This document shows positions 31,944 to 44,743 of a DNA stretch of 47,977 nt, one piece after another. Position 1 is the first letter of the stretch. The number at the start of each line of letters is the position of its first letter. The notes beneath the pieces were generated by a model. It did not search any database and was not told where the DNA came from. It was given only the letters and a program-made list of their open reading frames with translations. The DNA lies in assembly GCF_000143415.4 (NCBI RefSeq), contig NW_003314277.1:1278963-1326939 (forward strand), read 5' to 3'. The translations under genes and the position numbers were made by a program. Source of the stretch: Selaginella moellendorffii. Lineage: Eukaryota > Streptophyta > Lycopodiopsida > Selaginellales > Selaginellaceae.

Positions 31944-32579
31944 GCTTATAATGGCGTGTGCCCTCATGCCATTTACTTGATCACCAAATACCTTTTTCCC
32001 TTTGCACTAGTATATCTTAATACCGGTCTGAGAAATAGAATGGCATGTGCCCTCAGGCCTTTTACTAAATCACCTTTGAAAGAAATGCAAGCCTCTATGT
32101 CGTAAAAAAAAGGTACTAGAGAAATTCCTTAATAATATGAATGTTATTTAGTTTCATGAAAATACACTAAGGGTCAAATGAGTTAAATGACTTCTCCAGA
32201 CTAGCAATGCCTCTTGCTACACCTTCACAATTAGATTCGTTAGAAAAAGATAACATTGAATAATATCTAAATGTTCTCACCATTAAGTTATATGTCTGGC
32301 TAATAGGAATGATGTTCATCTTGGAAAGCTCACCACACGCTCAATGAACAAACAAATAGTGTGTGCGCGCATGCCATCGCTCTTCTTTAGCTTCAGATTC
32401 GGCTTGTTCACCTTGACAATGAGATTTATTATACAACTAGATGGACTCAGTCTGGACATAAGGTCACCGCGCTAGTCACCATGCCCCAAATATGTCTAGC
32501 CCCTGGACAAAAAACATATAATTTCACGTCATTTTCAAATACTTGAAAATTTGTACCTAGTCCCATTTTACTGAATAAA
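31944..32579. other. Right subterminal region
   Basis: AT-rich noncoding DNA with palindromes at 31950, 32039 and 32356. TCCCATTTTA at 32561 echoes the inner end of the terminal repeat (TCCCACTTTA at 32580), a possible transposase-binding repeat. No coding frame is supported. Confidence 0.55.
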
Positions 32580-32603
32580 TCCCACTTTAACGAAATAGAG
32601 CTT
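32580..32603 (-). repeat. Right terminal inverted repeat, 24 bp
   Basis: It ends CGAAATAGAGCTT and is a perfect inverse match of 19374-19397. Immediately outside is ACCACACGACTGCG, the interior of a minus-strand family-A LTR. Confidence 0.92.
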
Positions 32604-33090
32604 ACCACACGACTGCGTCCTTGGTCACTGCCCCAGAGGACTGCTCCTCTTCCTTTCCACAGTCTGGGCCTTTGGGACAACATTTCGGAACACCGTAGCC
32701 TTACGCGAGCCACCTGGGTACTCTCCCCGCCTTCCGCCTTTAGGTGCTCTAGCCATGGGCTTAGAGCGAGGTTCCATTGAGCCACGACAGGTATCCAAGT
32801 AGGTAGTGCCACCCACACTTGGACTGGGAGCATCAGCCAGTCGATCTCCTGGGGGAACTAGAGCCGGCTCTTGAACACTTCACCAAGCTACCCCGCTTGT
32901 CGGTCCGTGTTCACTCTAGTCTTGGACTTCCCAGTGGGCAGCTCATCACCCACCACTGGGTCTGGCCTTCCTGGGCCAAACTGGCCTTTCCTGGCCAAAC
33001 TGGCTCCACTGCAATCCTCCCCCTACTATACTTTTGGAGCTCACCAAACCCCCCAGGGTCTGGGAGACGAACGCTTTGGGCTTTCACCCT

Positions 33091-33714
33091 CTCAGACTCG
33101 GACTCGGACTCGGACTCGGACTCGGACTCGGACTCGGACTCGGATTCGGACTCGGACTCGGACTTGGACTCGGACTCGGACTCGGGCTCGGGCTCGGTCT
33201 CGGCCTCGGCCTCGGTCTTGGTCTCGGTCCCAATCTCGGTCTCGGTCTCGGTCCCGGTCCCGGTCTCGGTCTCGGTCTCGGTCTCGACTTCGGACTCCAT
33301 CTCGGGTCCATCTCGGACTCCATCTCGGGTCCATCTCAGACTCCATCTCGGACTCCATCTCGGACTCCATCTCGGACTCCATCTCGGGTCCATCTCGGAC
33401 TCCATCTCGGGTCCATCTCGGACTCCATCTTGTGTCCATCTCGGGTCCATCTCGGACTCCATTTCGTGTCCATCTCGGGTCCATCTCGGACTCCATCTCG
33501 GGTCCATCTCGGACTCCATCTCGGACTCCATTTCGGGTCCATCTTGGGTCCACCTCGGACTCCACCTCGGACTCCATCTCGGACTCCATCTCGGGTCCAT
33601 CTCGGACTCCATCTCGGGTCCGTCTCGGACTCAATCTCGGATCCATCTCGGACTCCATCTCGGGTCCCTCTTGGACTCCACCTCGGACTCCATCTCGAGT
33701 CCATCTCGGACACT
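33091..33714 (-). repeat. Satellite in the truncated 3' LTR
   Basis: Reverse-strand version of the GAGTCC, GAGACC, GAGATGGA three-block satellite, about 620 bp, the longest in the window. The frame of 428 codons across it is not considered a gene. Confidence 0.85.
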
Positions 33715-36700
33715 TCCACGTGTCATGTGTTGGTCCTTTTGGGTCCCTTTTTTTTTTGGAGCCTCGCTTATTGCTCGCTTCGTGCTCATTCTTCGAGCCC
33801 TTTGTTGGGAGTTCCACTCCCGCTCTCGACCTTTCAAGTTGGGGCTTTTAGTCCAAACGTGTTACGCTCGTTTGGTTTTCGCTTTGGCCACCACCACATG
33901 GCACCCTTCCGGCTCCACTTTGGGGCCTAAGGATTTTGTGTCTCACAACTCCACCACCCATAGACGAAGTTCGATGTCCTCATCGAACGATAAACCCTTT
34001 CATAAAGTAACACCTGCACGTGTTACCATTTCCATCCTTGGCACCCAGCCAATATCTGTCTATGGTTTGACACCAAAGGCTCACCATGCCTTGTCTATCC
34101 TCTAAGGAGCATAACCTCTCCAACTTAGAGGCTCATTTGACCACTTATGGTGGTTCTCTCCTTTTATTGGTTTAGTTCTCACTAAACCTGGTAGAGACAC
34201 CTTCTCTAACTCGATCCCACTACTCGTTCTCGAGTGGTTTCACTTTCTAGCACTATAACCCTTGCACTTTGGAACCTTTAATTCTGACTTCTCGAAGTTA
34301 ATTTCCTAGGTGTCTCCGACACCTTGCATTGCACATATTGTGCAACTCCACTTCCTCATCCTAGGAAGTTCTCCACTTGAGGGCACCATCATCCTCTGTT
34401 CGATTTCATGCCACCTTTGGCACTGAGTTCCAGTTATCATATTTTGTGCTAGGGCTGTCCACGGCCCTATCTTTTGGCTACTTTGCCGCTCCCTCACTTG
34501 GAGCTTTTACTTCGCCAAATTGGAGCACTTAGGAATCCATCCTTGGAAGTCCACTTCCTTTCCCACAAGCCGTTAGCATCAAACACATTAGTGTTCCTTG
34601 GCTAACTTTGCCAGTTGGATCCCTTCCATTAAATTCCATGGCCCAAATTTGGCCACTAATCCTTTGCTCCTATCCTTGATTGTTGCACTCAGCAACACAG
34701 GATCGCTACCTCCATTTTCGAGGTATCCCTTCGGTTCCATAGCAAAGACTCTTCTTTGCCAAGTTCGGAGGATGTTCACTCCTAGTATGTCTCTTTAGCA
34801 TCTTCTGCTATGGGCTCTATCCACGGCCCAACTTTGTGACCCTTCCATGGGTCTTTATAGAAACTACTTTCCTCGGACTCACTATGCTATCGCACAGACA
34901 CAACTTATTTCCCTTAAGTGCTTTTCCCACTTGGTCACCTTGACCAAGCCACACCATCTTAAATAGTTCAAATTAACATTTTGAACCAGGAACTTCATTC
35001 TTTAGCCAACCAAGGACCTTGTCCTTATTTGGCTATAAGATCACCTAGTGATCTCACCTTGGCACCTTAACAGAGTTGCCAAGAGGTATTTGGTCTTTTA
35101 GACCTTCAAGTTGTTGACTATAACCCCGGGGGCATCCCCCACACTTGGCGGTGCACCCAAGCCAACCCTCACGGCCAAGGGTCCATAGCAACTGAGATTA
35201 GGTGTCCCCATCTCACTCACCACGTCCTTCGTGCCACTTGCACCAAAGCGTTCAAGTTAGATATGCCGAGCTTTCATACTAAGCAATCTAACTGTGCATC
35301 ACGACTCCGAGGCATCCCTCGCTTGGCGGTGTGCCCAAACCAGTCTCCCCACTGAGAGTCCATGACCACCGAAATATGAGTGTCCCCATATTCCAAACCA
35401 TCACCACGCCCTAGTGATTTGGGACTCGAACCCAAGCACTAGAGGGTCGGGACTCGAACCCAACCTCCGTATATGCATCTACGGACGGCATCACACAAGA
35501 TGCTTGGCGTGACTCCCCACGCCGGTGCACCAACCTATATTTGAAGTGCGCTACAGATCACAGCTTAGGAACCTAGTTCCTCCGCACTGCCAAGTCCTCT
35601 CACTTGACATGTCTGTGATCATGCATGGACTCCTCCATGCTCGGCCCCATGGCCCACCCTTTTTGAAGTTATCACCTTCAATTAGGGTATTTGTTCCCCC
35701 GATGTGCCAATCTCGCTTGGCAAGTCCTCCGACCACTATAACATGGTTCATGCAGAAGCGTGAAAGTCCTTGACCATCGACTTTCGTTCAAAGCCCTCTC
35801 TTTGAACACTCGGGAACTACTTCCCTAACCTTGATAGCCTTGCCTCATGGCAAGCTTCAAGACCACGCTTCTGCTGCGCCACTCTGATTTCGCGCATTCC
35901 ATGAACCATTTACACTTGGCCTTTCTAGGTACTAAGCTACCTAGAATCGTCTTTGGGAACCTTGAAGGAACTCTGTCCCTCAGCTTGCTAAGGCTTCCCT
36001 TTTCGCAAGCTTTATAGTTGCCATATAGTCTAACATGGACAATTCCATATTTTAGACTCTCCATGGCATCATGGTTGCTAGCAACAACATCCTCGAGCAC
36101 CCTCTTGATTCTCCACTCCCAACTTGCATAACCACTATGGGATATGCCTTTTGATTTCTATGGTTCAGTTCCATCCCAATACTATTTGCCTTTTGGCCCC
36201 ATATGTTTCCTTTGGTTATTCTCCTCCAAACTAGGAGGATAGCTTTGCACATTTTACTATGCCTTAGCGAGTATTCTTAGGGATGAACCTACCCGATAGC
36301 ATAGGGAGTGGTTCCTCAATCTTGGGCATGCTCACTTTATAATCCCACATATTGGGATTAACGTTGCTGCTTATGGGCCTTTACATGCCCATCACTAGCC
36401 TTGCCAAAATTCCATTTTTGGCTTTGTCCAATTCGGGTAGACAGTCTTCTCCTGTCTCCACAACCTTGGACATTTGGATAACACCTACTATCCATCATTC
36501 GCTAGGGATTTAGTCCCTTGGGCCTTATCTATTGCCCTTGCGACATGAAACACCACCTCCTGGTGTTCTAAAGTGTTTAGGTGTCCCAATGATGGCCTCC
36601 TGACAATGAGCATTCCCGTTTACGACATTGACTTACTATATTGCAACATAAACAATTTATCCCCCGTAAGGGTATATCTAACTTCCTTATGCCATTAAGA

Positions 36701-39001
36701 AGTCTTGGGTAGCTACCTTCTACCCATTTAACTAATTATCTTGCACCTCTTGCTTAGTTGCCCCATAATTGTCAAGTCCTACAACTCATTGCTTGGTGCT
36801 TCCACACCTCCATCATTATCCGGGTCACCACACTCTAACCGCATGCCTTCCAGCTTAGGCTATGCCATTCTCATTTCCATTGAGATTCCTTTGGATGGGG
36901 TTCTCATGAACCCGCCAACTTGACCTCAAGGCAGCACGCCTTGGCACCTTCGGTGTCTCCACACCATCGGCTCCACGAACCTATCCTTATAACATTACTT
37001 ATTAGTGTTTAGGTCTTTGCCAAGACCACTATAGTTGTTCCTCATGCTAACTATCCGTTAGCACCACACCATAGTGTTTGCACCCAACTCTGGGCCAAAG
37101 TTGCTTTCTTCTGGGAACATCTTTCCCACGACTTTAATATGGCACATTCTGCCATCAATGAGATACTCACTGTTCTTATACTTGGATCTTATGATCCTCC
37201 CCATACCTCATGGGGCACCATACACCTCCGTCCAAATGCTTCAACCAATCCCTTAGGACCATTCCCTGACTCCACTTGAGTCATCCAGCATTTTAGACTT
37301 TGTTAATCCAATGACCTGCGAGGTCTTAGTTTTAGAGGTGTCAACTCGCTGGAATACAACTTCTTGTATTCAGGTCCTACTCACAAGGACCATCTTTGCA
37401 AGTGTTACTCTGACACTTGATTTGTTCTCTTGGGGCAACCTTTTGCCCCTTAGGACCACTTGTCCATGTGATGAGAATACCAACTCAGCCTCTAAGTACA
37501 CCCCCAACTCCTTGGGTTGTTCCAGCATATATTAGAGGTAGCCCCGGCTACCACTTCAAGGACTCATGTCCTCACCCCTGCTTGACCTCTCATGGTCATC
37601 CATTCCGGTCTCACCTTCATGAGCACCAGCCTCAACTATGTGAGGATAATCTTGTGACTCCTTTATTGTTTTAGAGTCTCTATCTTTCCCGTGATCCCAA
37701 CTATACTTGTTTACCACAACTACCTTAGCCAATTTGTTGAGACAAATGCTCATCCGGATCACATCCTCAACTCAATGAGGAAAACCTTGCACTGTTCCCA
37801 AGATCCCAAAGTCGTTCCATTATTGGCCCTTTTCTATCCACCACCTCACCTACAAGTTCACACATGAACTGTAATGGAGAGCCATGCCTTCCCGACTTGC
37901 TACTCCTCAAGGATAGGCCCACTCCTCGGACCTTCCGATGCCAACACTAGTGGTGATATACTTGAGCACCAATAAAAGTCGGACTAAGGAATAGCTCCGA
38001 TACCAAATTGTAAGCGACTAAATTTTCCATTCTACTTTAGTCACTTAACCACACCTCCGACCACTTGGAGGAGTCTCATTCACAACCTCCATAAGTCCAA
38101 TTCGGGACTTGGGACTTGATAGCCCCGAGAATGGCATCCATGCCACTCAACATTTGCACTTGGTCCAAGTGCTCCACGTGTCTGATCCCATGACCGACAC
38201 TCAAAGGTACCACCGACATGGCAGCTTGTTACGCTAAGGCCATGCCCAATCACCTTTGCCACACTAGTAGTCCAATACCACTTGCATCACAGTCTTGGCT
38301 CTCCAAGACTAGGCACACCATCCGTGAGTGGTCATCTCAGATCCACTCCTTAGCATCCTTAGGATGCCCACCGACAAGGGAAATAGCCTTCCCCAATATC
38401 CCTCTGTCAGTCCCCACTAAGTCCCTTTCTGCCTTTGGCCGTGTTTGCCAACATTGCCACTGGATCGAGGCCCATAGGCCCGACCACTAAGTCCCACGGT
38501 CCTCTGGGACTTCCTCACCACACGACTGCGTCCTTGGTCACTGCCCCAGAGGACTGCTCCTCTTCCTTTCCATAGTCTAGGCCTTTGGGACAACATTTTG
38601 GAACACCGTAGCCTTACGCGAGCCACCTGGGTACTCTCCCCGCCTTCCGCCTTTAGGTGCTCTAGCCATGGGCTTAGAGCGAGGTTCCGTTGAGCCACGA
38701 CAGGTATCCAAGTAGGTAGTGCCACCCACACTTGGACTGGGAGCATCGGCCAGTCGATCTCCCGGGGGAACTAGAGCCGGCTCTTGAACACTTCACCAAG
38801 CTACCCCGCTTGTCGGTCCGTGTTCACTCTAGTCTTGGACTTCCCAGTGGGCAGCTCATCACCCACCACTGGGTCCGGCCTTCCTGGGCCAAACTGGCCT
38901 TTCCTGGCCAAACTGGCTCCACTGCAATCCTCCCCCTACTATACTTTTGGAGCTCACCAAACCCCCCAGAGTCTGGGAGACGAACGCTTTGGGCTTTCAC
39001 C

Positions 39002-39588
39002 CTCTCAGACTCGAACTCGGACTCAGACTCGGACTCGGACTCGGACTCGGACTCGGACTTGGACTCGGACTCGGACTTGGGCTTGGGCTCGGTCTCGGCC
39101 TCGGCCTCGGTCTTGGTCTCGGTCCCGATCTCGGTCTCGGTCTCGGTCCCGGTCTCGGTCTCGGTCTCGACTTCGGACTCCATCTCGGGTCCATCTCGGA
39201 CTCCATCTCGGGTCCATCTCGGACTCCATCTCGGACTCCATCTCGGGTCCATCTTGGACTCCATCTCGGGTCCATCTCGGACTCCATCTTGTGTCCATCT
39301 CGGGTCCATCTCGGACTCCATTTCGTGTCCATCTCGGGTCCATCTCGGACTCCATCTCGGACTCCATTTCGGGTCCATCTCGGGTCCACCTCGGACTCCA
39401 CCTCGGACTCCATCTCGGACTCCATCTCGGGTCCATCTCGGACTCCATCTCGGGTCCGTCTCGGACTCAATCTCGGATCCATCTCGGACTCCATCTCGGG
39501 TCCATCTCGGACTCCACCTCGGACTCCATCTCGGGGTCCTTCTTGGACTCCACTTCGGACTCCAACTCGAGTCCATCTCGGACACTTC
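39002..39588 (-). repeat. Satellite in the minus-strand 5' LTR
   Basis: The same hexamer-based satellite, about 590 bp. Length differences from the other LTR of this element (about 620 bp) show repeat gain and loss after or during insertion. Confidence 0.85.
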
Positions 39589-39829
39589 CACGTGTCATGT
39601 GTTGGTCCTTTTGGGTCCCTTTTTTTTTTGGAGCCTCGCTTATTGCTCGCTTCGTGCTCGTTCTTCGAGCCCTTTGTTGGGAGTTCCACTCCCGCTCTCG
39701 ACCTTTCAAGTTGGGGCTTTTAGTCCAAACGTGTTACGCTCGTTTGGTTTTCGCTTTGGCCACCACCACATGGCACCCTTCCGGCTCCACTTTGGGGCCT
39801 AAGGATTTTGTGTCTCACAGCACTTCGAC

Positions 39830-40545
39830 CGCTTCGGCTTTAAACCAACATCCCTTAGCCAATCCAACACTTTACATATATCACGAATGTGCTCTTCCCA
39901 CGTCCCCTCCGAGTGAATCAAGATATCATCAATGAAGTCAGCAGTCATCTCTGGCATATCACAAAGAACTTTGTCCATCATCCGCTGGAAAGTTGCTGGA
40001 GCATTGTTCAAAGCAAACGACATCACCAAGAACTCGTACAAACCAAACAGTGTATGAAAAGCAGTCTTATGAATATCTTCTTCAGCCATCGGTACTTGCC
40101 AGTACCCAGAAGCAACATCTAGCTTGGTGAACCAACGACTTCGCCCCTGACGATCCAAGAGATCAGCAGTGTGAGGAAGAGGGTACATCATCACTTCATT
40201 TAACGGATGATAGTCAATGTAGAAACGAATGCTCCCATCAATCTTCGTCACAAGATGAGGTTCACATGCCCAAAGACTCCGTGACTTCCGAATACCACCC
40301 TTCTCCAACATCTCCTTGACGTTTGCACGTAAAATCTTGATCTCCTTGGGTGACTGAGGACGAATAGGAACCTTGATTGGACGAGCATCCCCGGTTGGAA
40401 TGGGATGACATGTGGCAATCTTGGCCCTAGACGATAGGTCAAATTCAAAGAGATCAGAATACTCCTTCATGAGCCGGTCAACAGCTGCAACACAAAGATC
40501 GTCGGAGGGATCGAAAAAGGGAAGAGCAGAACAAGATGGAAACAC
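39830..40545 (-). pseudogene. Ty3/gypsy reverse transcriptase, truncated
   Basis: It contains the RT fingers and palm (ATCHPIPTGDARPIKVPIRPQ, FTKLDVASGYWQVPM, LYEFLVMSFALNNAPATFQ) and the active-site variant FIDDIL. The frame runs into the LTR of the inserted element at 39829, so RNase H and integrase are missing. It shares a frame with the protease part upstream, interrupted by a TAA at 40690-40692. Confidence 0.88.
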
Positions 40546-40692
40546 AGGAGGAAATAGTGGGGAAACAAAAGTAATGGAAGTAGAGGTAGAAGTAGAAGGA
40601 CAAAGAGGTACGGAAGTGAGAGGAATGGATGAAACATAAGGAAGTATGAGACAAGGGGGAGAAGCCTCAAAGTCACACTTGGCATGATTGCA

Positions 40693-41193
40693 TTACAACC
40701 AATCCATACCAAGAATGAGGTCAAAAGCTTGACTCAGCACCACCTGCAATGCCTGCAGCTCAAGCTCGAGATCACCTACACGCACAACCAGGTCCGCCTC
40801 ATCTCGTGCACATGCATGTGTATGTCCGTTGCTATAAAGAATGAAAATTGGGTCCGCTGCACGACGCAAGTGTAGATGACAAGGTGTGGCAATAGGTCGA
40901 GCAATAGAAGATAAACTCGAACCTGTATCAACCAACACGAAGAGAATAATAGGAGACCTCTTGTTATAAAAACGAGCTTGGAAAGTAAACACTGGATGAA
41001 CCGGTGCCGAGTAAACCCCTTGATGATACTCCCGAAAGAAAGATGGAGAGGTCACTAACTTATTTGCGCAAGGTCCCTCTGTTACTCGCGCAACTCCTCG
41101 TTTCCCGAATGTACCGCGGTGTCCAAATCTTCCAGCAGCACCAATGGGACGTTGTTGACGCCAAGGTCTCCACCCGGAAATGGAGGTCGCCAA
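40693..41193 (-). pseudogene. Gypsy retroviral-type aspartic protease region
   Basis: FVLVDTGSSLSSIA carries the D-T-G active site and LILGMDWL the second conserved motif. The frame ends in a TAA directly after DWL, where gypsy polyproteins normally continue into RT. Upstream, a CWACDEVGHTY zinc-knuckle remnant lacks its last Cys. Confidence 0.85.
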
Positions 41194-41294
41194 TCCGGAA
41201 AGCGCCGATAATGCTAATAAGTATGACCAACTTCATCACACGCCCAGCAACGAACATCACGGCCACGACCAAGTCCTCACCCTTGTCCTTGGAC

Positions 41295-42009
41295 TCAAGT
41301 AGCAGCAGCATCAACCTCCATTGGAACAGGACCATCACTCATAGGAAGTGGAGCTGAAGGACGTGTAGCGAGAAGTGGAAGAGGCGATGTCTCATAACGT
41401 TGTGCCAAGCGAAGAGCATCATCAAGGGTGGCACGAGCAAGTCCATACACAAGTCCAACAAGATCTTGACGAAGTGCTGGCCACAACATTCCTAGCTTGA
41501 TTCGCTCCAACATATTGGGCTCCGCACGAAGCAAAAGACTTCGGAAACGAACGCCAAATTGCATCACCGACTCAGATAGCCCTTAGCGAAGATGATGCAA
41601 TTGTTAAAAGGCATCATCACAATCGTCAGCATGTCCGAAGGCACGTTTGAAGACGTCCGGAAAAACACTCCAATCCCCACGAGTGGCTGCGCTCAATCCA
41701 TTGTACCACTGCAACGCTGTCCCTTGGAGGCACGTGGGAAACTCACGGAAACGTCGAGCATCATCCCAAGAATGATATGTGGCAATCACCGTGAAATGAT
41801 CGAACCAATAGTACACATCATCCCCAGGATTCCCACGAAAGAACTTCGGCCAAACGCGAGGATTGGCACCAAGAGCAGGAAGAGTTGGACCACGTGCCGT
41901 GAATACCGCCATCAATTGAGTTTGGTTGTTCAATTGCAAGCACATAGCATCAAGCAATTGGACCAACTGCTACTCTAGAGTCAAAGGAGAAGATTGCTAA
42001 TCTGCCATG
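41295..42009 (-). pseudogene. Gypsy gag relic
   Basis: FFRGNPGDDVYYWFDHF...LQGTALQWYNGL is the core of the plant Retrotrans_gag domain. The likely ATG at 42007-42009 is followed by in-frame stops within the first 20 codons, and two more stops split the domain near 41604. It shares no frame with the protease, consistent with decay. Confidence 0.82.
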
Positions 42010-44640
42010 AAGGCGGACGAAGAAAGAGCAAAAGAAGAGAAACGACAAAAAGCAAGAAGGAAATGGGAGATCTAAGCAATGCAAAAAGTTAGATTTAAGC
42101 CAAAATCCTGAAAGGGAAGAACAAAAAAAAAGAAATGGAAAAAGCTAGATCTAGACAATGCAAAAAGCTATATCTAAACTAAAATCCCAAATTCAAGCAC
42201 TCCTCAGGGACAATCAAAGGTGCTCCTCACCTCCACCAATGTGAGTGCTTGGAATATGAAAAGGGAATACAGAAATGTGTATATCAATTAGCCCAAAAAC
42301 CCTAATTTATATACAGGAGCGAGTGGTCCGGATTAAAACCAATATCATGGCTACCAAAATCCCATTACGCTAATATTAGTATATGGCATTGTAGCCGTAC
42401 ACTTGGCCCTCACATATTCAACTTTTTAATTTTGGCCTTTTACATAATAATTAAATTAATTATAGCTCAAATAAAAACTAAGATAGTGTTCATTTTTTAT
42501 AAAATATTTAAGCTTACTTGGTGGAAGCTTTCTTTTCTTTTTTTATTTTTTTGCAAAAAGGATTAATTTAGAATGTATTCCAATGAGTTAGTAAATATTA
42601 GTAATTACCTTTTTTCAATTTTTCTTAAAAATAGATAAATAAAATGTACTGCAGATATAGGTGATTTTAAATGACTAATGAAGTAGGTCATAATGGCTTT
42701 GAAACTATATAAAGTCTTAACAAATACCCTAAGTTATGATGAACACATGTGAAAGTTATAATTAAGACACTTAAAAGTGGTTGAAAGTATGGTTAAATAA
42801 CTAAAAGAAAATTTTGTCACTTACACATTTTTTCAAAGTTTTAATATCAATAATGATATTTCTTGAAATAGCAATAGTGGGATACTCATCCAAATAAACA
42901 TATTCTAAGTTAAATCTTTTTCTTTAGATTTTAATGAGATTATTACGAACATTAGAGTAATTGACTATTCCTAAAAGTTTATAGATACTTAGAGTATTCA
43001 TATATATATTTTAAAATGTTAAAAAATTAAAAAGATTTCTATTCAATAATTTATGTAGATTTTTATTTTTATTTAAAATCAGTTTTAAAATTTTATGTTT
43101 TTCTTTGCAAGGTAAATCTCTATGGTAGTGAGATCTTCCTTTGCTGCTCCCTCGTCACCTTACTGCATGGGGTCATCCTTTACTTGTGCTATTAGCTTTA
43201 TGATTTGAAATGGAGTAAGGTTATGTGGAAACACCCATACATGTAGGATCATTGTGTTGGAAGAAAAAAGGTTCACATAATTTCTAATTTTGATGTTATG
43301 TGTAAGTAAATATTGCCACTAAGCCATGCATAAGAATTCCTTGCTCCTGATTTAATAGAGCATGAATTTTTTTTCTATAAAAAGAAAAAATTCCAAAAAA
43401 GTGTAAATGTGGGGAGGTATATATATAATGATATAAATATATTGGTATCCCCTCATGTAAAGTATACTATCTCACTATCCTCAACTAACATAAATGACAG
43501 CCCAATTCCCAATGCTTTGAAAAAGAAATGAGATGAAGGACCACATTCTCAAAATTCAAACCATACTAGTAGGTAATTTACCTAAAAATGTATTAACATT
43601 AACAAAACAATATGAGATTTTGAACCCAAAAAGTTAGCAAATCACCGCACTATAGACGTGTACCAAAGTGTATGTCATTCAAATTACTACAAAACTCTCA
43701 GTTCTTTAGCCATGGAAAGAATCTAAAATAGAAACCACATACATTACCACGTGCATTAGAGAAGAATTGGCATAAATCAATTACTTACATACAAATATTG
43801 TGTTATAATTATTTACACTCCCCACAATAAACTCACTATAACAATTACAAAGCTCAAACCAAAAAGCAAAAGCCCTAGAAAGAAAAGTTTATGCAGTCAC
43901 TTTGTAAAACGCCCTAGCAAAATAAACCATTGTAATGCCAAAAATCTATATATGTGATTAAGATTGAGAAATTGATAGAACTAATGTTCTATAGCTCCTA
44001 TTTGATTCAATTGTTTATTGTAAAACCATAGCACTCAACCAGCCAAAAAAAGCTTTTGTGTCATTGCTTATTGTGACACTTTAAGCACTAATAGCCTAGA
44101 TTAGTGCACAATTATTGTATTATGCTCCAAGCACTGAAACAATAGCTTGTGGAATATCATGCCTTAAGGGATGGGAGGCCTACCTCCAAGCTGCTAAAAT
44201 GAACATAGCCGAAAGGTGTGCTCTTGTGTGAGAAATAAGAGTGCTATTATGTGAGAAATACAAGAGCTCTTTCATGAGAAATGAGAGGCAAATGACATAG
44301 TTGAATATGTGTAAAGGAAAGAAGAGAGAAGTCACAATTAAAAAAACTCACAAATCAAAGTGGAAAAAGGCAAGAATGAAAAAAAAACATTTACTAAATT
44401 TGTAGTGATATTATATTATTTGAAATGAAGTGGTACAGTCTAAAGTGTCAATGCCCCATGAATACATGGCATGTCCCACAACAAAACTATTATACATAGA
44501 ATTATATTTAAATTGCTCTTATAGCAATTGAAAACAAAAAATACATCCAGTTGCCATATTTAAAAATGCCCAGATATGCTTTGTGTATGGCAGGTTTCAT
44601 ATAGCACTTCTGCCTACAAGACTGAAGCATAAAATGTCAC
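42010..44640. other. AT-rich DNA without recognisable genes
   Basis: About 2.6 kb of A/T-rich sequence with poly-A/T runs and a short TA-rich stretch near 43430. The part next to 42010 probably held the gypsy leader and LTR. I see no coding frame, RNA gene or clear repeat boundary. Confidence 0.5.
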
Positions 44641-44743
44641 GTAATGACTTCAGAACCTCACCTACAACTAGTCTTTGGGATGGCTTGCAACAACATTGAC
44701 ATATCAGAGCCTCCAGCTCTGCTTTTGGCTTCCCGATGGCAGG

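Larger units (their letters stand above)
19735..32378. repeat. Dispersed 24-bp palindrome family, about 26 copies
   Basis: Arms AATGGCRTG and CAYGCCATT flank a 6-nt centre, often WGGCCW. Starts: 19735, 20812, 20887, 22099, 22290, 22431, 23903, 25180, 25239, 25317, 26096, 26231, 26390, 26469, 27333, 27405, 27441, 28056, 28153, 28224, 30071, 30127, 31541, 31950, 32039, 32356. All lie between the terminal repeats at 19374 and 32603. They occur in introns, promoter, coding sequence and subterminal DNA. Paired changes in both arms (for example AGATGGCGTG with CACGCCATCT) suggest the symmetry itself is kept. Confidence 0.88.
19374..32603. mobile_element. 13.2-kb DNA transposon with DDE transposase and a multi-domain accessory gene
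   Basis: It is bounded by perfect 24-bp inverted repeats starting AAGCTCTATTTCGTT. It carries two divergent genes: a transposase (28329-31470, plus) and a ParB-like/FCP1-like gene (19792 to about 25500, minus). About 26 copies of a palindrome lie within it and none were found outside. No target duplication is visible, and the two flanks are LTRs of one family in opposite orientation, so at least one flank has been rearranged. I do not recognise a named superfamily with this gene set. Confidence 0.85.
32604..39829 (-). mobile_element. Minus-strand copy of the non-autonomous LTR element, 3' LTR truncated
   Basis: The 5' LTR is 38009-39829 and its primer site is the complement of TGGTATCGGAGC at 37994-38005. 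The noncoding interior is 33948-38008, and the polypurine complement CTCCACCACCCA adjoins 33948. The 3' LTR is 32604-33947 and lacks its last few hundred bases, where the DNA transposon begins. The element sits in the RT of a gypsy relic (junction at 39829/39830). The interior parallels 2227-6246 throughout. Confidence 0.85.

Noticed and set aside
19792-32378. A CRISPR-like array from the regularly recurring palindromes
   Set aside because: Spacing is irregular (tens to thousands of bases), copies diverge, many are in introns or exons, and the DNA is eukaryotic.
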